A DNA stretch of 10,802 nucleotides from an uncultured Fretibacterium sp. (GTDB taxonomy: Bacteria > Synergistota > Synergistia > Synergistales > Aminobacteriaceae): assembly GCF_938040765.1 (NCBI RefSeq), contig NZ_CALIAA010000307.1, forward strand, positions 1 through 10,802, given 5' to 3'. The notes below the pieces were generated by a model. That model saw only the letters and a list, made by a program, of their open reading frames with translations. It did no database searches and had not been told where the DNA came from. Both the position numbers and the translations under genes were made by a program. Positions 1-6,110 of the stretch are shown here, piece after piece (the first letter of the stretch is position 1; each line of letters opens with the position of its first letter).

Positions 1-51
1 AAGCTGGGGTACCACCGGGGTGCTTCATGGATTAAATCAGCGTTTCTTTAG
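1..51 (+). CDS. Possible C-terminal tail of an upstream gene (partial)
   Basis: The first 17 codons of the window stay open in frame 1 and end at a TAG at 49-51. They would encode the last 16 residues of a protein ending W-I-K-S-A-F-L. The stop lies 22 bases before the start of the selenoprotein gene, which is normal spacing for co-transcribed genes. The fragment is too short for a family to be recognised, and an open stretch this short can occur by chance. Confidence 0.25.
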   Translation, partial: KLGYHRGASWIKSAFL

Positions 52-56
52 AAACG
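41..56 (+). other. Small hairpin in the leader of the selenoprotein gene
   Basis: A perfect inverted repeat, CGTTTC-TTTA-GAAACG, lies directly before the purine-rich ribosome binding site at 57-65. It could be the 3' hairpin of the upstream gene or a translational control hairpin close to the Shine-Dalgarno sequence. No T-tract follows it, so it is not a canonical terminator. The function is inferred only. Confidence 0.35.
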
Positions 57-73
57 AAAGGAAGGGTTCGGTA

Positions 74-427
74 ATGAGAACGGTGCTTGTGTCGATTTTC
101 CTTTTTTTGGCTTTCATTTTCTGTCCCGTTCATGCCGAGGGAAAGGACTTGCCGACTCTGGTATCCCTGTCCGGGGCCGGTTGACCGGCCTGCAAACAGA
201 TGTCCAAAGTTTTGGATGCGATCAATGACCGGTATGAGGGCAGGCTGGCAGCGGAAGCGGTGGACGTGGACGAGTATCCCGAGCTCGTTAAGGAGTACAA
301 CGTGACCTACCTCCCCGCCCTCCTCTTTCTGGACGACAACGGCGATGTCGTTCGTCAGGAGGTTGGCTATCACAGCCTTGACGAGGTGCTGGAGATCTTC
401 CGGGACATGGGGGTCGACATCGAATGA
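74..427 (+). CDS. Secreted thioredoxin-like selenoprotein (UxxC), TGA at 182-184 read as selenocysteine
   Basis: This is probably an extracytoplasmic thiol/selenol oxidoreductase of 117 residues. The ATG at 74 is preceded by an AAAGGAAGG Shine-Dalgarno 8 bases upstream. Residues 1-21 form a Sec signal peptide with a hydrophobic core and likely cleavage after V-H-A. The frame then meets TGA at codon 37 and continues without interruption to TGA at 425-427. Read as selenocysteine, codon 37 gives G-A-G-U37-P-A-C40-K, the position and spacing of the thioredoxin CxxC motif with Sec replacing the first Cys. The part after the TGA completes the fold: helix, beta strand with V-D-V-D, Y-L-P81-A with the expected cis-proline, L-F-L-D-D-N-G, and a final helix. 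A hairpin of bacterial SECIS type lies downstream of the TGA. A DUF1254 lipoprotein gene starts 46 bases after it. The alternatives are a nonsense mutation or sequencing error, but Cys-to-UGA at exactly the catalytic position, in a genome with other selenium genes, argues for Sec. Standard callers would report only 200-427. Confidence 0.85.
182..232 (+). promoter_or_regulatory. Candidate bacterial SECIS element for UGA recoding
   Basis: Downstream of the UGA (182-184), TCCAAA at 203-208 pairs with TTTGGA at 211-216. If the inner A-T pair is left open, this is a 5-bp stem with the loop AGTT, which carries a G at its second position. The loop sits about 22-25 bases after the UGA, within the range known for bacterial SECIS elements. 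Weaker lower pairing is possible: GCA 192-194 with TGC 217-219, and CCGG 185-188 with CCGG 229-232. In addition, GGCCGG 175-180 and CCGGCC 185-190 form a palindrome that places the UGA in a four-base loop. SelB binding is inferred from position and shape, not shown. Confidence 0.6.
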
Positions 428-473
428 CGCGGGGCCCCGGGTCTCGGCGTCCGTCGAAAGGGGAGAGAAGATC

Positions 474-1931
474 GTGTTCGTGAGTAAAGGGAGAGGAAAG
501 AGTGTCGGGGGCGTTTTGCCCCTGGCCGCAGCCATAGCCCTGCTGCTGTTTCTCCTGGGGGGGTGCGGCGGTGGGGGCGACAGGCACGAGTCCGGCTCCG
601 CGACGACGCTCGACGACGCCTACGTCTACTGCTATCCGCTGGTCATGATGTCCGTATCCCAGAGGGTGGCGACGAACGTCGTCGAGGCCACCTCCGCAAA
701 GGTGCCCGTGAACCAGCTGCGCCACGCGCAGAGGTTGGCTGGGCCGGACTTCAAGGACGTCGTCACGCCGAACGTCGATACGCTCTATTCTCAGGCGTTC
801 ATCGACTTGAAGGGCGGCCCCCTGGTGTTCGTCAAGCCGGCCGCAGACCGTTACTGCTCGGCGCAGTTCCTGGACGCCTGGACGAACAGCGTGGGGATTG
901 CCGGCACGGGGGGCAGGGAGGGCACGTCCGGGGAGCAGGTTTGTCTGCTGATGCGGTCGGACGACAAAACGACCGTCCCGGCGGGGATGACGCCCTTTCG
1001 CCTCTCCGGGAACCTCGGCTGGATCATCGGGCGCACCCTGTGCAGGGGCGAGGACGACCTGGAAAACGTTCGGACCCTTCAGAAGCGGATGAGGCTGCTG
1101 CCGCTGGCCGACTATCTCCGGGGCGGAGACTATGTCCCCCCAAAGGGGACCCACGATCCCCGGTACGACGGCGTGATCCCCGTGGACTACGTTTTGAGGA
1201 TGACGCCCGAGCAATTCTTCGGCGAGGCCAACGCCCTGATGCGGGACAACCCTCCGCTCCCCGGCGATGAGCCCTTCCTGGACGGAATCCGTGCGCTGGG
1301 CGTAGGGCCCGGTCTCAGCTTCGATCCCGCGGTGCTGGGGGCGGACGCGCAGGGTCGGGAGGCGGCGTGGCGGGCGATGATCAAGAGGGTTCAGGCGCGG
1401 GTCATCGCGAACAGCCAGAGGTTCCTCGTGCATTGGGGGCCGTGGCAGTACCTCGGTGCGCCGATCGCCGAGTTCGGGACGGAGTACGACTACCGCGCGA
1501 TGGTCGCCTGGAGGGGGCTGGGGGCCAACCCGGTATCGGCCGCCATATACGCCAGCGCGAACAAGGACTCGTCGGGACGGGCCCTGAAGGCGGGGACACG
1601 CTATAAGGTGCGCTTCGAGAAGGGGGCGTTGCCGCCGGTTCGGGAGGGCGGGTTCTGGTCGGTAACGGCCTACGGCGACGACGACTTTTTGATTGCGAAC
1701 CCATTGAACCGCTACTGCGTCAACGACCGCAGTCCTGTCACCTATAACGCGGACGGCTCCCTGGAGCTGCTGCTCCAGCCCGAGGCTCCAAAGGACGAGG
1801 ATCCCCTCAAGGCCAACTGGCTGCCCACGGGGCAGGGCGGGTTCCACCTGTTCCTGCGCATCTACTGCCCGGACAGGACGAGGATCGATGGGGGATGGAA
1901 GGCCCCGAGCCTTATCCCAACGTCTGAATAG
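474..1931 (+). CDS. Exported lipoprotein with DUF1254 and DUF1214 domains
   Basis: The protein has 485 residues and no established reaction. The GTG at 474 is chosen because GGGGAG at 460-465 stands 8 bases upstream. The in-frame GTG at 480 is a second option. The frame is open further upstream to 345, but that part overlaps the selenoprotein gene in another frame and is not supported. Residues 5-30 are a signal sequence (basic residues, then a hydrophobic core) ending L-G-G-C31, a lipobox-like site, so a lipid-anchored protein is expected. DUF1254 covers about 47-180, with the conserved D-A-Y-V-Y-C-Y-P-L start and the T-P-N-V-D-T-L-Y-S motif. DUF1214 occupies the last 110 residues, with F-W-S-V-T-A-Y and G-G-F-H-L-F-L-R-I-Y. 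This two-domain order is the usual one for the family. It follows the selenoprotein gene by 46 bases and is likely co-transcribed. A short hairpin with a T-run after the stop may end the operon. Confidence 0.88.
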   Translation: MFVSKGRGKSVGGVLPLAAAIALLLFLLGGCGGGGDRHESGSATTLDDAYVYCYPLVMMSVSQRVATNVVEATSAKVPVNQLRHAQRLAGPDFKDVVTPNVDTLYSQAFIDLKGGPLVFVKPAADRYCSAQFLDAWTNSVGIAGTGGREGTSGEQVCLLMRSDDKTTVPAGMTPFRLSGNLGWIIGRTLCRGEDDLENVRTLQKRMRLLPLADYLRGGDYVPPKGTHDPRYDGVIPVDYVLRMTPEQFFGEANALMRDNPPLPGDEPFLDGIRALGVGPGLSFDPAVLGADAQGREAAWRAMIKRVQARVIANSQRFLVHWGPWQYLGAPIAEFGTEYDYRAMVAWRGLGANPVSAAIYASANKDSSGRALKAGTRYKVRFEKGALPPVREGGFWSVTAYGDDDFLIANPLNRYCVNDRSPVTYNADGSLELLLQPEAPKDEDPLKANWLPTGQGGFHLFLRIYCPDRTRIDGGWKAPSLIPTSE

Positions 1932-1968
1932 AGCGGGCAGAGGGATTGGACTCCGTCTCAGGGTTGGG

Positions 1969-1990
1969 TCTGCAATGGCAGATATTTTTG
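1969..1990 (+). terminator. Weak Rho-independent terminator candidate
   Basis: TCTGC at 1969-1973 and GCAGA at 1978-1982 form a 5-bp stem with an AATG loop, followed by TATTTTTGG. It lies between the DUF1254 gene and the surface-protein gene, where a terminator would be expected. The stem is short, so termination would be inefficient. Confidence 0.4.
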
Positions 1991-1991
1991 G

Positions 1992-2011
1992 TGAGTTTGT
2001 GAGTTTGTGAG
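1992..2011 (+). repeat. 8-bp tandem repeat adjoining the ribosome binding site
   Basis: TGAGTTTG occurs at 1992-1999 and 2000-2007, then TGAG, running directly into the AGGAGG Shine-Dalgarno (2010-2015) of the surface-protein gene. Loss or gain of a unit would change the spacing of upstream elements but not the reading frame or the Shine-Dalgarno to ATG distance. Confidence 0.6.
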
Positions 2012-2023
2012 GAGGATGAGAGG

Positions 2024-4489
2024 ATGGTTTTGAGCAGGAGGTTTTTACGCGTGGCGGTGCTGGCGGCGGTCTTCGCCCTGGGCCTCGCCGGGACCGCGCT
2101 GGCGGATCCCAAGGCCTGGGTTGGTTCCACGGGTGGAGACTGGAAAGAGGGTACCAATTGGAATCCGAACGGAGTACCAGCGGCTGCTGATGAGGTGTTG
2201 ATTTCGGGCGCCGAGGTAAAGATTACCGAGGCTGCGAATGCGAAGTCTGTGTCGCTCGGCCAGGGGGCGACCTTATCCATTGAAGGCACGGGGAAGCTGA
2301 CCCTCGCTGCCGGCGGCGCGCTTCACGCATCGGGCGACGCGACCGTGGAGGTCAAGGCTGTAGATGGGCTGACGTTTACCACTGCCACGCACATTACCGT
2401 CAACCCTGACAAGGCGCTGACCCTGAAGAGAAAGGCCCCGGGCAACATAAAGGGCGCCGGCGCCATGACCCTCTCCGGCGGCGGAACGCTGAATGTGAAC
2501 CTTCCACTGACGACGGCCACCGGTTTGGAGATCAAGGACGGCAGCACGCTGAACGTCGTGGACACCCTGCCGGACCTAACAGGCCCCGCGGTGACGGTCA
2601 CGAAGGGCAACCTGACGTTGGGGTATAACCTTCCGGCGGCCGTTAAGCGCGTGGAGGTCACCGAGGGCGTCCTGACGGTGGGGCAGGGGAGAGCGATCGG
2701 AAACGGAAGCAAAACCGCGCCGGACGGCGCGGTGGACCTGAAGGATAAAGGCCGCCTCGTGCTGAGCGGGGACCTGACGCTCAAGGAGCTGAAAACGGTC
2801 GATGGCAGCAAGATCACGGCCAACGGCAATGTCCTGACCATCATCGATCCCACGAATCCTTTTGTGCTCGACGCCGGGATCGATAAGGGGACTCTGAGCC
2901 TGGATGTGGCGGCCGGTCAAATGGCCACCCTGAGTAAAGATGTGGCGAAGGTCGTATTCAATGGGAAAAACGGCGGCGCCCCTACCTTGAAATTTGAGGA
3001 AAGAGTCTTTGTGAACCACCTCGATATCAGAGGCTCCACGACAGAACCCGCCAAGTTGCAGTTCGGTGGGGAGAACACCATCGGCACGCTGGAGTTCGTG
3101 AGGACGACCCCCCTTGTCGTTTCCTATAGCGATCTTTTCGTCAAGGTCGAAAAGCTGATTCTTGCCGATGGCGCTGCCCTTGACCTCAAGCTGATGGGGG
3201 GAACTGCACTGACCATCAAGGACGGAACGCCGGGCGCGAAGTGGAACGTGAAGATGGGGAATGAGAATACCGATTTCAGGGTGCACAACGCGGGGCTGCT
3301 CTCCGGAAACGTCGAGGTGACGCTCGGCGGCGGCACCCTGTACCTGCCTCACGGAGCGTACCCGAATCTAACCCTGAAGGCGGTGTCTCCTCCTGTTCAA
3401 CCGACGCTCGAGGCGGACGTCTTCGAGGGCGACCCGGTCCTGACCGTAGGGAAGGTCGAGATCAGTGGTTCTGACATGAGAATGAAGGCTACCGGTGTCT
3501 GGAAACGCGGCCTGGAGGCGGGCAAGACGCTCACGCTGCTGAAGGTCAATTCTGTGAATATGAATGGTAAAGTGATCAAAGGTGACCCAGAGCAGGATAA
3601 AACTCCTAGTGCTGAATACTGGAAAGTGGCGCGGCTGGAAGGGACCAAAACGGAACTGGTCCTCACCGCGCTGAAGACCATCTCCGTCCCCGATCTGGTG
3701 GCGGAGGCGAGTTACTCGGGGAACAAGCGTACCGTGACCGTCAAGGTCTCGGGTGACGTGAAAGTGAAGGAGGGCGAATGGAAAGCCGAGATGATCCGGG
3801 GAGATAGGCCGGAGAATTATCCCGCTTATGAGAACGCTAAGCCTGGGACGAACACCAGGGAGGGCGCGGTTTTTGAGGTCATGCTGCCGTCCGGCTTCAC
3901 GAGCGGGACGCTGAGGGTGAAAGCCACAAACTTCGATTCGCCAAATTTCCAGGGCTTTGTCGACGTCCCGCTGGAGCGCACCACGCCGGGTGGTGGCGGC
4001 GGCGGTGGTGGCGGCGGTGGTACGCCCGGTACACCCGGTACGCCCGCGGCCCCGAGCATCGATCCGAGCAGCTGGGAGACAACGGCCATCGGCGAGCCGG
4101 ACGCTCAGGGGAACCTGACTGTCCAGCTCACGGCGACGCTGAGGCTCGATGGGACGCCGAAGTCCCTGGATGTGGTCGCCTCCGGGATGAAGGAGAAGCC
4201 GAAGGCTGAGCTGCTGGACGCCGGCGGCAAGGTTATCGTGAGCTCCATGCCGCCGGCGGTCAGGGCAGGCGCGAAGAGCTACAGGCTGAGGCTGACGTGC
4301 AGGACCACGAAGGCCGATATCGACTCGGGCAGGGCGGCGATCGAGAAAGTGCTTGTGGCGACGGACGACGGCAAGGTCCATACGATCATGGTGAACAAGA
4401 AGCTGAAGGATATCGCCAAGCCGGGCGGCAACCCCGGGCAGCCCGGCAACCCCGGTAATCCCGGGCAGCCCGATAACCCCGGAGACTGA
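2024..4489 (+). CDS. Large secreted beta-rich surface protein, sorting tail shifted out of frame
   Basis: As read, the protein has 821 residues. The ATG has AGGAGG 8 bases upstream. Residues 1-27 are a signal peptide with basic residues at 5, 6 and 9, a hydrophobic core, and an A-L-A|D cleavage site. The mature protein opens with G-G-D-W, then N-W and G-V-P-A and D-E-V-L-I, the motif that starts many repetitive right-handed beta-helix surface proteins. About 600 residues follow, rich in G, T, V, L and K in short alternating strands. A run of 11 glycines (656-666) and T-P-G repeats form a flexible linker to a C-terminal domain of about 135 residues. The end is a Pro/Gly/Asn tail made of N-P-G-Q-P-type units. 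A TGA at 4487 stops the frame just before a Synergist-CTERM sorting sequence that lies one base out of frame. Removing one base near 4487 would give a protein of about 852 residues that is anchored and processed. The binding target or role is unknown. A terminator follows at 4599. Confidence 0.85.
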   Translation: MVLSRRFLRVAVLAAVFALGLAGTALADPKAWVGSTGGDWKEGTNWNPNGVPAAADEVLISGAEVKITEAANAKSVSLGQGATLSIEGTGKLTLAAGGALHASGDATVEVKAVDGLTFTTATHITVNPDKALTLKRKAPGNIKGAGAMTLSGGGTLNVNLPLTTATGLEIKDGSTLNVVDTLPDLTGPAVTVTKGNLTLGYNLPAAVKRVEVTEGVLTVGQGRAIGNGSKTAPDGAVDLKDKGRLVLSGDLTLKELKTVDGSKITANGNVLTIIDPTNPFVLDAGIDKGTLSLDVAAGQMATLSKDVAKVVFNGKNGGAPTLKFEERVFVNHLDIRGSTTEPAKLQFGGENTIGTLEFVRTTPLVVSYSDLFVKVEKLILADGAALDLKLMGGTALTIKDGTPGAKWNVKMGNENTDFRVHNAGLLSGNVEVTLGGGTLYLPHGAYPNLTLKAVSPPVQPTLEADVFEGDPVLTVGKVEISGSDMRMKATGVWKRGLEAGKTLTLLKVNSVNMNGKVIKGDPEQDKTPSAEYWKVARLEGTKTELVLTALKTISVPDLVAEASYSGNKRTVTVKVSGDVKVKEGEWKAEMIRGDRPENYPAYENAKPGTNTREGAVFEVMLPSGFTSGTLRVKATNFDSPNFQGFVDVPLERTTPGGGGGGGGGGGTPGTPGTPAAPSIDPSSWETTAIGEPDAQGNLTVQLTATLRLDGTPKSLDVVASGMKEKPKAELLDAGGKVIVSSMPPAVRAGAKSYRLRLTCRTTKADIDSGRAAIEKVLVATDDGKVHTIMVNKKLKDIAKPGGNPGQPGNPGNPGQPDNPGD

Positions 4490-4583
4490 CTCCAAGAGCG
4501 GCTCCGGCGGCGGGTGCGACGCGGGTGTCAGCGGATTGGCCTTGGCTCTCGTCGGAGCGTTCCTGCTGAGGAGAAAAGTATAG
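4490..4583 (+). pseudogene. Synergist-CTERM sorting domain of the preceding gene, separated by a +1 frameshift
   Basis: From 4488 this frame (one base shifted) reads D-S-K-S-G-S-G-G-G-C-D-A-G, then a hydrophobic stretch rich in L, A and V, then L-L-R-R-K-V and TAG at 4581-4583. This is the tripartite Synergist-CTERM signal found on exported proteins of Synergistota: a G/C motif, a transmembrane helix and a basic end. It has no start codon or ribosome binding site of its own and makes sense only as the 3' end of the gene that stops at 4489. Deleting the T at 4487 would give a seamless P-G-D-D-S-K-S-G junction. A real mutation, a sequencing or assembly error, and programmed frameshifting are all possible. 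Confidence 0.8.
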
Positions 4584-4598
4584 CTTCGGAGTATACGC

Positions 4599-4633
4599 GG
4601 GACGGCCCCCTTTTCGGGGGCCGTCCCTTCGTC
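4599..4633 (+). terminator. Strong intrinsic terminator between convergent genes
   Basis: GGGACGGCCCCC (4599-4610) and GGGGGCCGTCCC (4616-4627) form a perfect 12-bp GC-rich stem with the loop TTTTC. TTCGTCTC follows as a poor T-tract. It sits 15 bases after the TAG of the sorting tail, which suggests that the transcript was built to include that tail. The MFS gene on the other strand ends at 4659, so the stem may also limit its transcript. Confidence 0.85.
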
Positions 4634-4658
4634 TCGAGAGGCATGGGCTGCGGGAGCT

Positions 4659-5969
4659 CTAGCGCTCCCCGCCGCCGTACCGCCGCACGCCCCTGCGGAT
4701 CAGGATTGCCGCCAGGACGGTCAGGACGGCCATGACCAGGAAGATCTGGGGGATCTCGAGCCCCGCGGTCAGCAGAAGGCCGGACCCCACGGCGGAGACG
4801 ACCATGAACAGCGAGTCCGTGACGTTGGAGCAGGCGATGACCCCGGCCATGCGGTCCTCCGGCGTGAGGTACTGGATGGCCGCGTAGAGGGGGACGATGT
4901 AGAGCCCCCCGCAGAAGGAGATGGCGAAGAGGCAGGCCAGCACGGCCAGGTTTGCGGGCACGGCCAGGAAGGCGCCGACGCCGATCGCCGGGATCCCCGG
5001 GGCCAGGGGCTCCCGATGGCTCACCAGCCAGAGCAGCGCGCTGGCTAGGGAGATGCCGACGGCCGCGGCGGGCACGTACCGCACCGAGACCTCGCCCTTC
5101 AGAATGGCGTTGCACGCCATCGAGCCCAGCCCGATGCCCATGGAGAAGACGGCCAGAAAGAGCGTCGCCACCTGCTCGTCCGCCCCGAGGACCAGCCGGG
5201 CGTAGGTGGGGAACTGCGCCAGGAAGGTCGCCCCGACCAGCCAGAACCAGGAGATCCCGAGGACGGCACAGAAGACGTTGCGGTGAGGATAGACGTCCGT
5301 GACGAGCGCGGCGGTCCTGCGGACGACGTCGGCGGATACCCGCCGGTGGGGGTCGATGGGCCGCGTCGGGGGGATGTAGAGGCTGGTCCACCAGCCGGCG
5401 GCCGCCACGGCCACGACCCCCGCCCCGACCCGGAGGAGCCCGCCGGACGTGAGGATGAGGAGCCCGCCGAAGATGGTCCCCGTCAGGATGGCGAGATAGG
5501 TCCCGGTCTGGATGAGGCCGTTCCCCGCGATCAACTCGTCCTCCTCCAGGTGCTGCGGCAGGATGCTGAACTTGGCGGGGCTGAAGAAGGTGGATTGTGC
5601 TCCCATCAGGAAGAGCACCGCGAGCAGCAGCCAGATGTTCTGCAGCTGGAACCCCACGGCGGCCATCCCCATGATGACGACCTCCGCGAACTTGACGAGG
5701 CGCATCAGATACGCGCGGTCGTAGCGGTCGGCCAGGTCGCTGGCGGGGGCCGAGAAGAGGAAGAAGGGAAGGATGAAGACCCCGGCCGCGACGTTCACCA
5801 TGATGCGGGAGTCGAGCCCGGCGCCGTCGGCCAGGCGGAAGGTGATCAGCATCGCCAGGGCGCTCTTGAAGAAGTTGTCGTTGAAGGCCCCCAGGAACTG
5901 CGTCAGGAAAAGGGGCAGAAAACGGCGCGTGCGCAGGAGCGCGAACTGGTGCTTTCCGGACGCGGACAA
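4659..5969 (-). CDS. LplT-like MFS transporter (lysophospholipid transporter family)
   Basis: This inner-membrane protein of 436 residues has about 12 transmembrane helices. E. coli LplT carries lysophosphatidylethanolamine inward for re-acylation, and the same MFS domain is fused to acyltransferases (Aas type) in many bacteria. Family marks seen here are F-N-D-N-F-F-K at 29-35 in helix 1, the MFS loop motif S-D-L-A-D-R-Y-D-R at 77-85, and F-F-S-P-A-K-F-S-I-L-P at 128-138, followed by E-L-I-A-G-N-G and G-T-Y-L-A-I. A TTG start at 5969 is preferred: GGGAGAGA lies 7 bases upstream and the protein then begins just before the conserved first helix. The longer overlapping ORF that starts at the nearby ATG is in a different frame and has no membrane character. 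No acyltransferase domain or gene adjoins it here, so the substrate is inferred from family only. The tail, after the last helix, is basic and short. Confidence 0.85.
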   Translation of the reverse strand: MSASGKHQFALLRTRRFLPLFLTQFLGAFNDNFFKSALAMLITFRLADGAGLDSRIMVNVAAGVFILPFFLFSAPASDLADRYDRAYLMRLVKFAEVVIMGMAAVGFQLQNIWLLLAVLFLMGAQSTFFSPAKFSILPQHLEEDELIAGNGLIQTGTYLAILTGTIFGGLLILTSGGLLRVGAGVVAVAAAGWWTSLYIPPTRPIDPHRRVSADVVRRTAALVTDVYPHRNVFCAVLGISWFWLVGATFLAQFPTYARLVLGADEQVATLFLAVFSMGIGLGSMACNAILKGEVSVRYVPAAAVGISLASALLWLVSHREPLAPGIPAIGVGAFLAVPANLAVLACLFAISFCGGLYIVPLYAAIQYLTPEDRMAGVIACSNVTDSLFMVVSAVGSGLLLTAGLEIPQIFLVMAVLTVLAAILIRRGVRRYGGGER

Positions 5970-6110
5970 AATTCATCTCTCCCAGCTGCGGGCCCGGAGG
6001 CCCAAAAATTTCTTGGAACGTGTACAATTATTATAAGCGACTCTTTCGGTCTTTTGATCTGCCGCCGACGTTCGCTTTTGATTTTGCTCTCAATCCGGAG
6101 GTGCATTGCC
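5970..6110. promoter_or_regulatory. Divergent promoter region between the MFS gene and cysS
   Basis: This 141-base intergenic stretch contains the only strongly AT-rich core nearby (about 6004-6037). A perfect TATAAT lies on the minus strand at 6030-6035 and faces the MFS gene, without a convincing -35. On the plus strand TATAAG (6032-6037) faces cysS, with only a weak TTTCTT 17 bases before it. GGAGGTG at 6097-6103 is the cysS ribosome binding site. The assignment rests on composition and position. Confidence 0.45.

Noticed and set aside
425..427. Second TGA of the selenoprotein gene as another Sec codon
   Set aside because: The thioredoxin fold is already complete, and the sequence after it is not protein-like and reaches TAA soon.
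345..473. Upstream extension of the DUF1254 gene to an ATG-like start at 345
   Set aside because: It would overlap the selenoprotein gene in another frame, has no Shine-Dalgarno, and would bury the signal sequence inside the protein. GTG 474 fits better.
288..1847. Long minus-strand open frame opposite the DUF1254 gene
   Set aside because: The plus strand encodes a coherent lipoprotein with known domains. The reverse frame is Arg/Pro/Gly-rich without a domain, signal or ribosome binding site, as expected for antisense of GC-rich coding DNA.
4487..4489. TGA at the end of the surface protein as a selenocysteine codon
   Set aside because: The same frame after the TGA is Arg-rich nonsense. The expected sorting tail is one base away, so a frameshift explains it.
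5283..6110. Open frame upstream of cysS and the long minus ORF 4528-6027
   Set aside because: The first is antisense to the MFS gene. The second is an out-of-frame shadow of the MFS gene without hydrophobic segments.
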